Origin: Bosea sp. F3-2
Lineage (GTDB): Bacteria > Pseudomonadota > Alphaproteobacteria > Rhizobiales > Beijerinckiaceae
Direction of reading: 5' to 3'
DNA length: 64,000 nucleotides
Assembly (NCBI RefSeq): GCF_008253865.1
Contig: NZ_CP042331.1
Location: 682,001 to 746,000, forward strand
A program made the position numbers and the translations under genes. Below the pieces are notes generated by a model. It saw nothing but the letters and a program-made list of their open reading frames with translations, ran no database searches and was not told the origin of the DNA. Positions within the stretch are counted from its first letter, which is position 1. Every line of letters begins with the position of its first letter. Below, in pieces: positions 17,067-26,238 of this stretch.

Positions 17067-17168
17067 GCGAACAAAATAGGAACATATGCGGCGGCCTTGT
17101 CAAGGCTTCCGCGTGTGCGGTGCACGTTTGGGGATGGCGGGGGACGGTGGTGACAACGGAAGGTCGCC

Positions 17169-18998
17169 ATGGTCTCGATTCCAACCTCGTCACGCTCGGT
17201 CACATATTCGCCGGTCAATTCGGCAGGACCATTCCCGCTCGATTTTCCGGTGTTCGATGGCACCGGCGCTGATCTGCGCGTCACGCTCGATGGCGTTGAG
17301 GTGGCGGGCTGGACCTTCTCGGGAACGATTGAGGAGGGCTTTTATGGCTCGCCTACGACGTGGATCGATGGCTCCATCACTCTCGCGGAGCCGGTTACCG
17401 GCGCGCTGGTCATTGACGGGAAGCGGCTGCCGCGCCGTGTCGCGCAGTTTCAGGAAGGCCGCGGCGTCCCGGCGCGCGATCTCAACGCCGCTCTGAATAC
17501 CTTGACGGCTGTGGGTCAGGAGCTGCGCCGTGACGTCGATCGCGTGGATGTGTCTGCGGCTCAGAAGGCGGTCACGGACGCCCTGGCTATCCTGGAGGAC
17601 GCCACGCAGCTCGGCACACCGGCCAACGGAACGGTGACCGACGCCAAGGTGGCGACGCCTCCTACGGACGCCGATGGCATCCAATCAGACAAGATCACTG
17701 TGCTAGGTCGGCCGGGCGGAGGCGTACCGTTGCGCTTGACGGAACTGTTCCGGCGCATGGTCTATGCTCGCGAGTTCGGCGCGATTGCAGACGGTTCCGA
17801 GCAGCGCGCGAACCTGCAAGCGGCAATCACGTACTGCGACACCAACGGTTTCATTTTGCAGCTCGATCCGGGGCAGTATCGGGTCGCGGCCAATCCTGAC
17901 AATCCGTCCTACGGGCTGCGTACGACGCATCCGACCGCGATCATTGGCGCGGCGGGTACGCGAACAGCAATTGACGGTGTCCTCGGCTTTCCGACCAGCG
18001 CGGCGGGCCTTCGCATCGATCCGGCCGGCAATATCGATAGCTCGGTGTTCCGCGATATCTATTTCGGCGATCTCTCGAACGGGACGAGCAGGTTCAAGCA
18101 GGGCATCTATGTCCTGACCACGACGGCCGGCGCGAACCTCGCCGAACCGCGCTTCGAACATATCAAGTTTGGCCGTTCGGCCATTGCCGACGCCCGCTCC
18201 TTCTTCCACTTCAACGACCCGGCGCAGAATGTGAATGGCGGACTGACCGTCGCCAGTTTCCTCGACTGCGCCTTCCAGAACCTCGTCGACCTGCAAGGTT
18301 CTGGCGATCAGATCCAGTTCTTCGGCAGCCGCTTCCAGACCGCCACGCTCGGTCTGTCGGTCAATCTAGTGAACGGTGCCGGCGGTCAAGCTGGCGGTTT
18401 CCAGGTTCTCGGCTGCACCTTCCTGTGCGGCGCTGGCGCTGCCAAGGTCGATAGTTCGGCTTCGACCTATATGTTCTTCAATCAAATCGAGGGAACGGAC
18501 AATCCCGGCAGCAACAACGCGCTGATCGACATCAATGGCGGCGCGGCGACCTGCCTCGGTACAAACATCTGCTTCAACACGCTGACGACGTTTGCAGCGA
18601 CTGGGAACGTCGCCAATATCCGACTCGCGAATTGCAACGGCAGCAATATCGACAACAACGACTTCCGGATCAGCGCAGCGATGGCAGGCTTGGCTGACAT
18701 CCGCATCATCGCCGGTTCCAGCAACATTCGCGTCGGCAAGGGGAATAAGGCGTCTGGCGGCGGTCCCGGTCTGCTCGTCAACGGCGGGAGCGCGACCGTC
18801 GACGAGACGCGGCACGCCACCTGGATCGCCGGCACAGGCTTCGTAGACAGCGGCGCTTTCGACAGCAACAGCACGCCAACCATCAGCCCAACCTACAGCC
18901 AAGCCGAGATCGTCGCCTTGCGCACGGACCTCGTACAGGTGCGGCGGCGTGTGCTCGGGCTGGAGAACGAAATTCGCCGTGCTGGCTACATTTCGTGA
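17169..18998 (+). CDS. Phage tailspike: T7-type tail fibre N-terminus with pectate-lyase-like beta-helix
   Basis: A 609-residue protein. Residues 1-95 match the T7 gp17-type virion-attachment domain (SRSVTYSPVNSAGPFPLDFP, TLDGVEVAGWTFSG, RLPRRVAQFQEG). From about 195 the sequence AREFGAIADGSEQRANLQAA marks the start of a pectate-lyase-3 type right-handed beta-helix, which continues with short repetitive turns (NIRLANCNGSNIDNNDF) to about 560. A short coiled coil ends it (LVQVRRRVLGLENEIR). Such tailspikes bind and often depolymerise host surface polysaccharide. The lytic residues cannot be assigned from sequence. It is the first gene of an intact plus-strand phage operon. Confidence 0.8.
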   Translation: MVSIPTSSRSVTYSPVNSAGPFPLDFPVFDGTGADLRVTLDGVEVAGWTFSGTIEEGFYGSPTTWIDGSITLAEPVTGALVIDGKRLPRRVAQFQEGRGVPARDLNAALNTLTAVGQELRRDVDRVDVSAAQKAVTDALAILEDATQLGTPANGTVTDAKVATPPTDADGIQSDKITVLGRPGGGVPLRLTELFRRMVYAREFGAIADGSEQRANLQAAITYCDTNGFILQLDPGQYRVAANPDNPSYGLRTTHPTAIIGAAGTRTAIDGVLGFPTSAAGLRIDPAGNIDSSVFRDIYFGDLSNGTSRFKQGIYVLTTTAGANLAEPRFEHIKFGRSAIADARSFFHFNDPAQNVNGGLTVASFLDCAFQNLVDLQGSGDQIQFFGSRFQTATLGLSVNLVNGAGGQAGGFQVLGCTFLCGAGAAKVDSSASTYMFFNQIEGTDNPGSNNALIDINGGAATCLGTNICFNTLTTFAATGNVANIRLANCNGSNIDNNDFRISAAMAGLADIRIIAGSSNIRVGKGNKASGGGPGLLVNGGSATVDETRHATWIAGTGFVDSGAFDSNSTPTISPTYSQAEIVALRTDLVQVRRRVLGLENEIRRAGYIS

Positions 18999-19024
18999 CC
19001 GGGTCGCTGTCGATGGAGGCCAAG

Positions 19025-19237
19025 ATGCTCCTTGCTCAAGATGCACGACCGCAACTGACGGAAACGAAAGCCGCTGAGCGTCTCGGCCTGAAGCCGGGCA
19101 CGCTCAAGCGGATGCGTAATCTCGGCCGAGGCCCTGCCTTCTTCAAGGTAAGCCGGGCGGTCCGTTACGACCCCACCGACATCGACGCCTATCTGGGCCG
19201 GCGCCGCGTCGTGCCTGCCAACGAGGAACGCGCATGA
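19025..19237 (+). CDS. Small helix-turn-helix (AlpA/excisionase-like) protein
   Basis: About 70 residues from ATG 19025, which has GGAGG at five-base spacing; a GTG at 18995 overlapping the tailspike stop is less likely. The core LTETKAAERLGLKPGTLKRM is a winged helix-turn-helix as in AlpA/MerR-type excisionases, followed by GPAFFKVSRAVRYDPTDIDA and YLGRRR, the typical substrate-binding wing. It could control phage genes or act as excisionase. It overlaps the next gene by ATGA. Confidence 0.7.
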   Translation: MLLAQDARPQLTETKAAERLGLKPGTLKRMRNLGRGPAFFKVSRAVRYDPTDIDAYLGRRRVVPANEERA

Positions 19238-19740
19238 TCCGCGATCTGACCGTCGATCAGAAGGTGCGACCACCGCAGGCGCATCGTGCGCGCGTCACGG
19301 ACGGCGGCCGCACCGTGCTGTCGATCCCGAAGGTGCAGAAATTCCTCGAACATATAGTGCTCGGCGAGAAGCTTTCTGATGCGGCCCAAGCTGCCGGCGT
19401 CAATGTCCGGCGTGCTCGGCGTCTGATGGCCGACCCTGCTGTGCGCAAGGAATACCTGAGGCAGTGCGACTTGCTCACGGAAGGTGAGCGCGCTCGGAAC
19501 CATCTGCTGCTCACGACGATCAGGGATCGCGGCCTGCAGGATGGTGCGTCAGCCGCTCAGCAGAAGGTCTCGACAGAGGCTGCGCGCATCCTCGCAGGCC
19601 GCGGCGATGAGGTGTCTGGCGGCGTCACCATCAACGGCGGTCAGAACGTGATCGCGGGCTACGTGATTGACCTCAGAGGCGAGGTTGAAGGACCTCGCGT
19701 CATTCGCCCGCAGGTTTCGCGCGACGCGGTGGATATCTGA
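19234..19740 (+). CDS. Phage protein with DNA-binding helix, terminase-small-subunit-like
   Basis: A 168-residue protein. The segment LSDAAQAAGVNVRRARRLMA (about residues 47-66) is a predicted helix-turn-helix, followed by DPAVRKEYLRQCDLLTEGER, the layout seen in many phage terminase small subunits. The C-terminus is beta-rich (GGVTINGGQNVIAGYVIDL). There is no large-subunit gene in the window, so the role is a cautious guess. Start and stop overlap both neighbours (ATGA at 19234, TGATG at 19738), showing tight translational coupling. Confidence 0.55.
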   Translation: MIRDLTVDQKVRPPQAHRARVTDGGRTVLSIPKVQKFLEHIVLGEKLSDAAQAAGVNVRRARRLMADPAVRKEYLRQCDLLTEGERARNHLLLTTIRDRGLQDGASAAQQKVSTEAARILAGRGDEVSGGVTINGGQNVIAGYVIDLRGEVEGPRVIRPQVSRDAVDI

Positions 19741-22700
19741 TGGTCGATATTCTGGAAGCTTCCGGCGCCCGCGCTCCCAAGCCGGGGCTCGCCGCAACGC
19801 CAACTTCGCAGATCAGCGGCGCCCAGATGGTGCAGCCCTATGTCGAGCAGGCTCGGGCGCTGCAAGGTCTCGGCGAGGCGCTTGGCACGCTCGGCGAGAA
19901 AGTCGATGCGGCTTCGGTCCCTCAAGCCCAGGCGGCCGGCCTTGCGGCGGTCGGTCGCGACGAGCGGGGCAATCCCACCGTCGAGCTTAAGCCGTTCGCG
20001 CTCTCGAAGTCGGATCAGGCGTTCAACCATGCGGCGACGCAAGGCGTCGTATCGCAGTATGAGGCGGATGCAAGGCGCGAACTTCAAGCGATCCGCAGCA
20101 AGCATGCGGATAATCCTGCAGCCTTTGATGCGGAAGCCACGTCCTATGTGAAGTCGCTTGGGAAGAGCCTCGGCCCTGAGTTGCGGCCGCTGGTGCAGTT
20201 CGAGCTCAATAAGCTTCGGGAGCAGCATTACCTCTCGCTATCGAACGCTTTCACCGAGCGGAAGACGGCGCAGGCAAAGGACTCCATTCTCGTCCAGATC
20301 CAGGACACGACGAACGACTATTTCGCGCTCGCGCGGCAGGGCGGAACCGCAACGGATGAATTTCGGGTGGTCAGCGAAAGGCTGGACGCCTTGTATTCGC
20401 AGTTGAAGGCAAATCCGCTCTTCGGCGTTGCTGCGGAGCGTGCCGACAGCGAGCGTCGTTCGACGCATGATCGCGCTGTCGCCTTTGCCATGACAGGCGA
20501 TGCTGTGCGCATCTACGAGTCGCAAGGCGATAAAGCCGCGCAGAAGTGGCTCGTCGACAACATCCGCGATAATCCGAATCTCAAGCTGGATGAGTCGCAG
20601 CGCAACAGCCTGCTTGAGACTGGCCGCAATGCCATCGCCATGCGGAAGGGAGAGAACAAGGCCCAGATCGACGCGAACAAAGCCTCGGCCAACGTGCTCG
20701 CCAAGGCGATGGAGGACGGTAAGTCTATTCCACAGGGCGCCGTTGATCAGGCGATCGACACGGCAACCCGGCTCGGCGACGTGGAGACGGCGGCAAAGCT
20801 TCTGACCTCGAAGCAGGTCTATGGACGCAATGAGGCGAACCGCGGCCTCACGGACGAGGAGCGGGTGCGGCAGGCGACAACGGCGCCGGTAGCCCCATCG
20901 GACATTCACGGCGTCATCACGCAGGCGGCCGATCGCTATGGCATCAGCCACAACTACGCGCTGCGCGTCGCCCACATCGAGAGCCGGTTCGATCCGAACG
21001 CGATCAATGGTGGATCGCGCGCAACCGGGCTGTTCCAGTTCATTCCATCAACCTGGCAGAGCTATGGGCAGGGCCAGAGCGCTCGCGATCCAGCCGCGAA
21101 CGCTGATGCATTTGGCCGCTTCACAGTCGCAAACCGTGATTATTTGCGGCGCTCACTTGGCCGCGACCCGACCGAAGGCGAGATGTATCTGGCTCATCAG
21201 CAAGGCGCAGGCGGCGCGGCGAAGCTACTTGCAGCCCCGAACGTGCGCGCCGTCGACGTGGTCGGCGAACGGGCAGTGCTCGGCAACGGCGGTACGCTCG
21301 ATATGACGGCCGGCCAGTTCGCGCAGAAGTGGATCCGGGTCGTTGATGGGGCAGCAGGAGCGCCGCCTTCGGCACCGATGGCTGCAGCGCCGTTCACGCA
21401 GCAGCAAATGGCGGCCAACCCCTATCTCGCCTCAACCTGGCTGAAGTCGCAGCTCGCCGGAAACAAGGAGCTCATCGACTCGGCGAAATACGTGCTCTCG
21501 GCAGCGTCCAACGCTGTCGACAAGGGAACCCTGCCCGATGCTCAGACGTTGGCCGGCGCCATCCAGATCGCGAACCAGAACCCCGATCGACTCGGGCGGG
21601 AGCGTGATGAGCTCTTGGCCAAAATCCGAGGCGTGGACGAAGGCGAGCAGGCCAATAGTGCCGGCAGCGCGGCAGGCGCATTGCTTGTTCAGGACGTGAT
21701 GCGTCGTGCGCAGGGAGCGCCTATTTTCGTCCAGATGCAGGCCGAGGCCACGAAAGCGGCTGTCGAGCGGGGGGCTAAGAACCTCTCGGATCGTCCTTGG
21801 GAAGAGGCCGCGCGCCGCGGTTGGACAACTGGCGCCCTGCTGCCGCTGAACTTCTCTTCGCCGGACGCGCTGCAAGCGGGGCTAGCCGCTCGTCTTGATG
21901 TCGGCCGGGCGATCTCAGCACGCACCGGCATGCCGCAGTCTGTTCTAGATCCGCAGGACTTGACGGCCGTATCGCGGGTCTGGGCGACTGGCGCCCCCGC
22001 GGTGCAATCCATTCTTGCCCAGCAGCTCGGCGCGCTTCCGGCCGAGCAGTTCGGCTTGGTCATGGCGACGAAGGAGATGCATGACTCGCTGATCGGCATG
22101 TCCCGCTCGGGCGATCCCAGCAAAATGTCGGTGGCGTTCTCGCTCATGGATCGCGAGCGGCTTCGCAACCCGGACGGCTTCGCGAAGCTCTACGGCAGCG
22201 ATGTCGAAAACCGCATGGCAACATGGATGGTTCGCTCGCAATACATGACGGCGGATCAGCTCGCGCGGGAGGAGGCCAAGTACAACGATCCGCAGATGCA
22301 GAAGGCCCGCAAGGAGCTCAAAGACGCGGCGATGACCGCAACGGAGAAGCTGACGGCGAGCACCATTGCCGGATACGTCGGCGGCTCCTGGCTGCCGTTC
22401 TCGTCGCCAGGCGCTCCGGTTATTCCGTCTCAAGCCCAGCGACTGGTCAGCGATTTTCGCGAGGAATATGCCGCGACCTTTGCAGAGGTCGGCGACGACG
22501 CCAAGGCTCGCGAGCTCGCGACCCAGCGCATCAGCCGCATCTGGGGCGTTTCTCCGACGAACGGCGGTTCCCTCATGCGCTTCCCGCCGGAGAAGAGCTA
22601 CGCGACCATCAACGGCTCGCATGAGTGGTTGGCCAAGCAACTCGACTACGATATTCGGCAGACCGTGGGGGCTGACCTCGGCGAGCCGGAGCGACGATTG

Positions 22701-23108
22701 CTCGGATTGACGCCTGCCGAGCCCGACAAGCGGCGCGCTCGGGCCGCGGATCTGTTGGAGTTGCCCGCTGATAAGAAGGCAGCAGTCAAGCAAGCCGAAG
22801 GGCTGCTCTCGGCGCGCCGGATGCTTGTTCCCGATGCCCGCACCGAGGCGGAGTTCAACGCCGGGCAGCCCGCGACCTATCCGATCGTTATCCAAGCTCC
22901 CAACGGCATGTTCGTGCCTCTGCAGGACGCGCAGGGCCGGCAGCTCCGATTCCGCGGCGATATCGAAGCGGTGATGGAGCCGAAGCGAGAGACGGCGACA
23001 CAGGAGTGGCGGAGGCGGCGGCAAGACGAGAGCGAGGCTGTCGCGTCGCGCGCTGCCTGGGACGCGCGGAGCGCCCGCCGCTGGCGTCGGCAGGAGGCGC
23101 AGCAATGA
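19740..23108 (+). CDS. Large internal virion/ejection protein with lytic transglycosylase domain
   Basis: A 1122-residue, mostly helical protein. Around residues 385-500 is an SLT lytic transglycosylase domain: DRYGISHNYALRVAHIESRF with catalytic glutamate near residue 413, then GSRATGLFQFIPSTWQSYG and GEMYLAHQQGAGGAAKLL. The flanks are long alanine-rich helices, as in T7 gp16-like internal core proteins that are ejected into the host and open the peptidoglycan for DNA entry. Phage lysins are short, so the size and central position of the domain favour an ejection protein. It is translationally coupled to both neighbours. Confidence 0.78.
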   Translation: MVDILEASGARAPKPGLAATPTSQISGAQMVQPYVEQARALQGLGEALGTLGEKVDAASVPQAQAAGLAAVGRDERGNPTVELKPFALSKSDQAFNHAATQGVVSQYEADARRELQAIRSKHADNPAAFDAEATSYVKSLGKSLGPELRPLVQFELNKLREQHYLSLSNAFTERKTAQAKDSILVQIQDTTNDYFALARQGGTATDEFRVVSERLDALYSQLKANPLFGVAAERADSERRSTHDRAVAFAMTGDAVRIYESQGDKAAQKWLVDNIRDNPNLKLDESQRNSLLETGRNAIAMRKGENKAQIDANKASANVLAKAMEDGKSIPQGAVDQAIDTATRLGDVETAAKLLTSKQVYGRNEANRGLTDEERVRQATTAPVAPSDIHGVITQAADRYGISHNYALRVAHIESRFDPNAINGGSRATGLFQFIPSTWQSYGQGQSARDPAANADAFGRFTVANRDYLRRSLGRDPTEGEMYLAHQQGAGGAAKLLAAPNVRAVDVVGERAVLGNGGTLDMTAGQFAQKWIRVVDGAAGAPPSAPMAAAPFTQQQMAANPYLASTWLKSQLAGNKELIDSAKYVLSAASNAVDKGTLPDAQTLAGAIQIANQNPDRLGRERDELLAKIRGVDEGEQANSAGSAAGALLVQDVMRRAQGAPIFVQMQAEATKAAVERGAKNLSDRPWEEAARRGWTTGALLPLNFSSPDALQAGLAARLDVGRAISARTGMPQSVLDPQDLTAVSRVWATGAPAVQSILAQQLGALPAEQFGLVMATKEMHDSLIGMSRSGDPSKMSVAFSLMDRERLRNPDGFAKLYGSDVENRMATWMVRSQYMTADQLAREEAKYNDPQMQKARKELKDAAMTATEKLTASTIAGYVGGSWLPFSSPGAPVIPSQAQRLVSDFREEYAATFAEVGDDAKARELATQRISRIWGVSPTNGGSLMRFPPEKSYATINGSHEWLAKQLDYDIRQTVGADLGEPERRLLGLTPAEPDKRRARAADLLELPADKKAAVKQAEGLLSARRMLVPDARTEAEFNAGQPATYPIVIQAPNGMFVPLQDAQGRQLRFRGDIEAVMEPKRETATQEWRRRRQDESEAVASRAAWDARSARRWRRQEAQQ

Positions 23109-23731
23109 AGGTATTCGCTGCCGCAGATCATTACGAGCAGCTTGTCCGCGCAATGCGCGATCGGCGCATGCAGCTCGGCCTCTCTCAAACCGACGTCGAT
23201 CAGCTGGCAGGGCTTCCTGGTGGCTACCTCGCGAAATGCGAGGCGATGCTGACGAATCCCAACGCGAAGAACGCGCGCGGAATGGGCAGGGACTCGCTGC
23301 CCAAGATCATGGGCGCGCTCGGCCTTCGTCTTGCCGTCATCGCCGAGAGCGAATTTCAAGCTCAAAAAATCAAAAGCCAGGGCCTTAGGGTCAAGCTGTC
23401 AGGCGAAAATGCCGAGATAACCCAACGTCTTCCAACCAATAGAATTTTGGCCGAGCGCGGCAGACTTGGTGGAAAAAAGCGCTGGGAGATGATGACGCCA
23501 GAGCAGCGGGAGGCTTTCCTTGCATCCGGTGCCGCAGGCAGAATGGCACGTTGGAAAGCTAAGGCGCAGCTCCCCGAACCCGAGCCGGCCGCGCCAGCAC
23601 GCCGGGAGCGGAAGAAGCCCCCGGCGCTGACGAAGCGCCAGGCGGCCGCGCTCCGCAAGCGGCTGGTCGCGGAACGGGCGGAGGCTTCAAGGCGTAGGGA
23701 TTCCGGTACCGAGCACGCCGTTCAGCAGTGA
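23105..23731 (+). CDS. Phage protein with XRE-like helix-turn-helix N-terminus
   Basis: About 208 residues from ATG 23105, overlapping the preceding stop as ATGA. Residues 10-70 look like an XRE-type helix-turn-helix (RDRRMQLGLSQTDVDQLAGL, then SLPKIMGALGLRLAVIAESE). The C-terminal half is highly basic (PARRERKKPPALTKRQAAAL). It may be a late regulator or a DNA-packaged protein. It is the last gene of the plus-strand phage operon and its end overlaps the convergent AbiTii gene by 45 bp. Confidence 0.6.
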   Translation: MKVFAAADHYEQLVRAMRDRRMQLGLSQTDVDQLAGLPGGYLAKCEAMLTNPNAKNARGMGRDSLPKIMGALGLRLAVIAESEFQAQKIKSQGLRVKLSGENAEITQRLPTNRILAERGRLGGKKRWEMMTPEQREAFLASGAAGRMARWKAKAQLPEPEPAAPARRERKKPPALTKRQAAALRKRLVAERAEASRRRDSGTEHAVQQ

Positions 23732-24580
23732 GACGGCGCCGCTTGCAATCAAATTCCCGGCGGCGCCAGACAGCGCCGCTCGCAGATCGTTGAGCGCGGC
23801 CTTCACGAAAGAGGGGTCGGCCTTTGGCTCTGCCAAGTGGCGCTCCAATCTTTCCAGCCGGTCCAGAAAATGGGCGCTATCGCTGGAAGCGGAAGCGAGA
23901 GCATCGGCATTGGCTCGAAGCTGCGACACGACAGAGCGAGCCGAATCGACAGAGTTATCGCCCACCGCCAATGAATCGATCGAATTTCCCGCACCAAGGT
24001 TCCCGTTCATCGAGCCAATCGTTCCGATGTGGATCGATGTCGAGCCCTGTTCGGCGGTTTGCTTCTCTTGCTTCGAGAACGTCATGCCTTCCCCCTTGAT
24101 ACCAGCGCGCTCCAAATTGATCGCCCAATCGAGAATTTGACCTCGGACCGCGGCTAGCACGCTCATGAGCTGGGATCGATCGATCATGAGGCCGTAAACG
24201 GCTCTCATGCCGCCGCAGGCCTCGTCGAGCATCCGGCAGATTTTGTCGGAATACTGGATTAGAAATTCAGCATTCTTGTCGCCTTGAAGCATTGCTTCGA
24301 TCTGAGGCACAGATTGCCCCGTTGCCTTCATCGAAAATTTTGAGGTATCACTGAGAAGAGTCTGCCAGCTGGCGTAACCATTGTTGTATTTTACTGTACC
24401 GCGCATGATCCTGTAATCAGGCGGATCGTCTTCATAACCATCCAGTTCGGCGGTAACCCAATTTTCAACGCTATCCAAGCCAAGCTTGAAGGCTGCCAGC
24501 TTTACCTTTCGCAGAAGCACCGACACTGGAACGCTGTCGTCGATCGCTTCGCGCTGGATCTCCTCGACGAGAGAGCTCAC
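23687..24580 (-). CDS. AbiTii domain-containing protein, candidate abortive-infection factor
   Basis: A 297-residue protein. Residues 1-60 match the AbiTii domain (LVEEIQREAIDDSVPVSVLL, KVKLAAFKLGLDSVENWV, AELDGYEDDPPDYR). AbiTii is named from abortive-infection proteins, and such genes occur in defence islands and prophages. Residues 170-215 are glycine/serine-rich (IHIGTIGSMNGNLGAGN). The C-terminus has a coiled coil (FLDRLERLERHLAEPKAD) and a hydrophobic end (GNLIASGAVSLLNGVLG) that could insert in a membrane. It overlaps the upstream small gene by ATGA. Defence function is inferred from the domain. Confidence 0.72.
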   Translation of the reverse strand: MSSLVEEIQREAIDDSVPVSVLLRKVKLAAFKLGLDSVENWVTAELDGYEDDPPDYRIMRGTVKYNNGYASWQTLLSDTSKFSMKATGQSVPQIEAMLQGDKNAEFLIQYSDKICRMLDEACGGMRAVYGLMIDRSQLMSVLAAVRGQILDWAINLERAGIKGEGMTFSKQEKQTAEQGSTSIHIGTIGSMNGNLGAGNSIDSLAVGDNSVDSARSVVSQLRANADALASASSDSAHFLDRLERLERHLAEPKADPSFVKAALNDLRAALSGAAGNLIASGAVSLLNGVLGTGIPTP

Positions 24581-24840
24581 GGCGTTTCCTCATTGTCCGG
24601 CGCCGACGCCTCCAGCATGGCGGCGATGATCTCTATCGCTTCGGATGCTGGAGTGCCGGTATCTCCCTGCGCCCGCATACCCGCAACAAGGCCGCGGAGT
24701 TCGTCAGCGATAATCTCCAGCCGCTCGTTCGGCGAAGCCTTCTTGTTGCCCATGGCGGCCATCATCGCGAGGAGCGCCGCGGATACCGTCGCTGCGACAT
24801 CCTCGGCCGTCATGGCGGGGCTAGGCTTCTGATCAGGCAC
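24577..24840 (-). CDS. Small protein coupled to the AbiTii gene
   Basis: About 87 residues from GTG 24840 (GAGGA about six bases upstream; a GTG at 24864 is the outer limit). Helical and acidic: MTAEDVAATVSAALLAMMAA, then RLEIIADELRGLVAGM and EAIEIIAAMLEASAPDNEE. No family is recognised. Its stop overlaps the AbiTii start (TGA/ATG), so the two products are probably made in fixed ratio. It could be a regulator, sensor or antidote of the AbiTii protein. Confidence 0.6.
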   Translation of the reverse strand: MPDQKPSPAMTAEDVAATVSAALLAMMAAMGNKKASPNERLEIIADELRGLVAGMRAQGDTGTPASEAIEIIAAMLEASAPDNEETP

Positions 24841-25473
24841 GGCAGATCCTCGAACGCTTCTCACCCTTGCGTAGCCTGACGCCCGGCCTGCCGTCCATCA
24901 ACTCAACTGCATGAGAAGGTGTAGGTCTTCGAGCGCTCCATAAAGCGGGCGGACATCTGCCCCTCGGGGTCAGCGCCCTTAGAAAAGTCGAAGGTACCGG
25001 GGCAAGTCTTTGCAGCGAACCGATTTGCGAAGCCGCTAATGCGCTGAGCGACCGAACCTTCGGTTTCGCCGAGGCCAGGAGAAGCGCTCACGATCAGCAT
25101 GTGATTTTTTACACCCATTCGCTCGTGCGTGAATTTGATGTTTCCGGTGCCGCCCACCTCACTGCCAGAGGCCTCGGTGGTCCCCGAACCAGCGTAGTTG
25201 CAAGACGCGAGCGCCAAGCCCACTGCACCTGCAAATAATCGGCATTAGGTAGCAAAGACCACCTGAGGCCTACTAGGCATCTGAATTGAAAGGGTTCCAC
25301 GCTTCACTATGTTTCCGAAAAATTCGGTGACGCGTGCTGGGCATCGTTCTGCAACTCCCAGCACTGTCCTCACCGGCTCCTGGTGCCGCCAGGACATTGC
25401 CCATTACCAGACGTTCCGAAAGCCGCGGGTGGGTCGATTGCAGACATTCACTTTTCAAGTTTATCGTCGGCGA

Positions 25474-25620
25474 ATGTCACAGAGCGAGGCTAAAGCTATG
25501 CGGAGACGCCTGCAAATAGCATCCGAGCCGTCCCGTTCTGCAAGACAAACCATTCTGATAACCGTAGTGCTCTTCGTCTTATTCGTCCTTTTCTGCCTTG
25601 CCGTCGTCGTGTGGCATTAG
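25474..25620 (+). CDS. Small single-span membrane protein inside the inserted element
   Basis: From ATG 25474 the product is about 48 residues: MSQSEAKAMRRRLQIASEPS, then a strongly hydrophobic ILITVVLFVLFVLFCLAVVV and WH. The frame is open upstream to 25309, but that part looks non-coding. The SD is poor. The basic-then-hydrophobic layout could be a signal anchor. It is one of the passenger ORFs of the inverted-repeat element. Function unknown. Confidence 0.35.
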   Translation: MSQSEAKAMRRRLQIASEPSRSARQTILITVVLFVLFVLFCLAVVVWH

Positions 25621-25654
25621 TCATCCGAGAGGCCGTATTGGGTCGGGACCGGAG

Positions 25655-25984
25655 CTAAGGCCGATTTAGGAAGGCAGAGAAAGCCGCCCACGAGAGCCAC
25701 ATGCAGATCGTCAACGCCGCAAAGTTCAGGATATGCGAGATGATCAGCGAAAGTCTGTCAGATGCGGCCCACGCAATGCATACGCCGGCTCCAACCGCCA
25801 CCATTGCGGCCGGCACGCCGACTACTAGGAACACCAATTCCGGGTAGCTTTCACCATGGCCCATCCACTCCCATACCCACGGCGTGAATGAGAACAACGC
25901 CATTGCCCCCAAGGCGAGGATTGCAACGATCAGCGGTAAGAACCGGCGGGCAAAATTCGCTGCTACCACTTTCTGCATCGGCAC
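25655..25984 (-). CDS. Three-span membrane protein inside the inserted element
   Basis: About 109 residues with three hydrophobic helices: FLPLIVAILALGAMALFSF, ELVFLVVGVPAAMVAVGAG and LNFAALTICMWLSWAAFSAF. The N-terminus MPMQKVVAANFARRF is basic, so it faces the cytoplasm. It is the best gene in the 1061-bp element and may be its passenger. ATG 25984 or the ATG two codons later may be the start. No family recognised; immunity, efflux or exclusion are open possibilities. Confidence 0.6.
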   Translation of the reverse strand: MPMQKVVAANFARRFLPLIVAILALGAMALFSFTPWVWEWMGHGESYPELVFLVVGVPAAMVAVGAGVCIAWAASDRLSLIISHILNFAALTICMWLSWAAFSAFLNRP

Positions 25985-26118
25985 CTGTCTACAGCGTTGC
26001 TCGATTTCCGCTATGGGTCGATTTTACCCCTTCGACCAAGGCCTGAAAGCTGACGTCCGATCAGGCGGCAGCAATTGCCGAAATCGGCCGTCGACAGCAA
26101 GTAGCAGTTAACCTTTCC

Positions 26119-26238
26119 TCAGAGTCGCGATCGACTCCGCACGCGTGCCCTGGCCGTCAGTTCCTCGACCTCGCCGATTAGCTTGGCACGCTTACGCTTC
26201 AGTTCCTCGTCGACCTTCACCAGCTCCCGCTCCGTCAA
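26119..26238 (-). CDS. Possible 39-residue charged coiled-coil peptide inside the element
   Basis: From TTG 26238 the frame reads LTERELVKVDEELKRKRAKL and IGEVEELTARARVRSRSRL to a TGA at 26119. The heptad pattern of charged residues looks like real protein, but there is no SD and the frame is closed shortly upstream by TGA. It may be the C-terminal relic of a longer gene (for example a transposition protein) rather than a gene itself. The area 25985-26118 holds nothing visible. Confidence 0.3.
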   Translation of the reverse strand: MTERELVKVDEELKRKRAKLIGEVEELTARARVRSRSRL

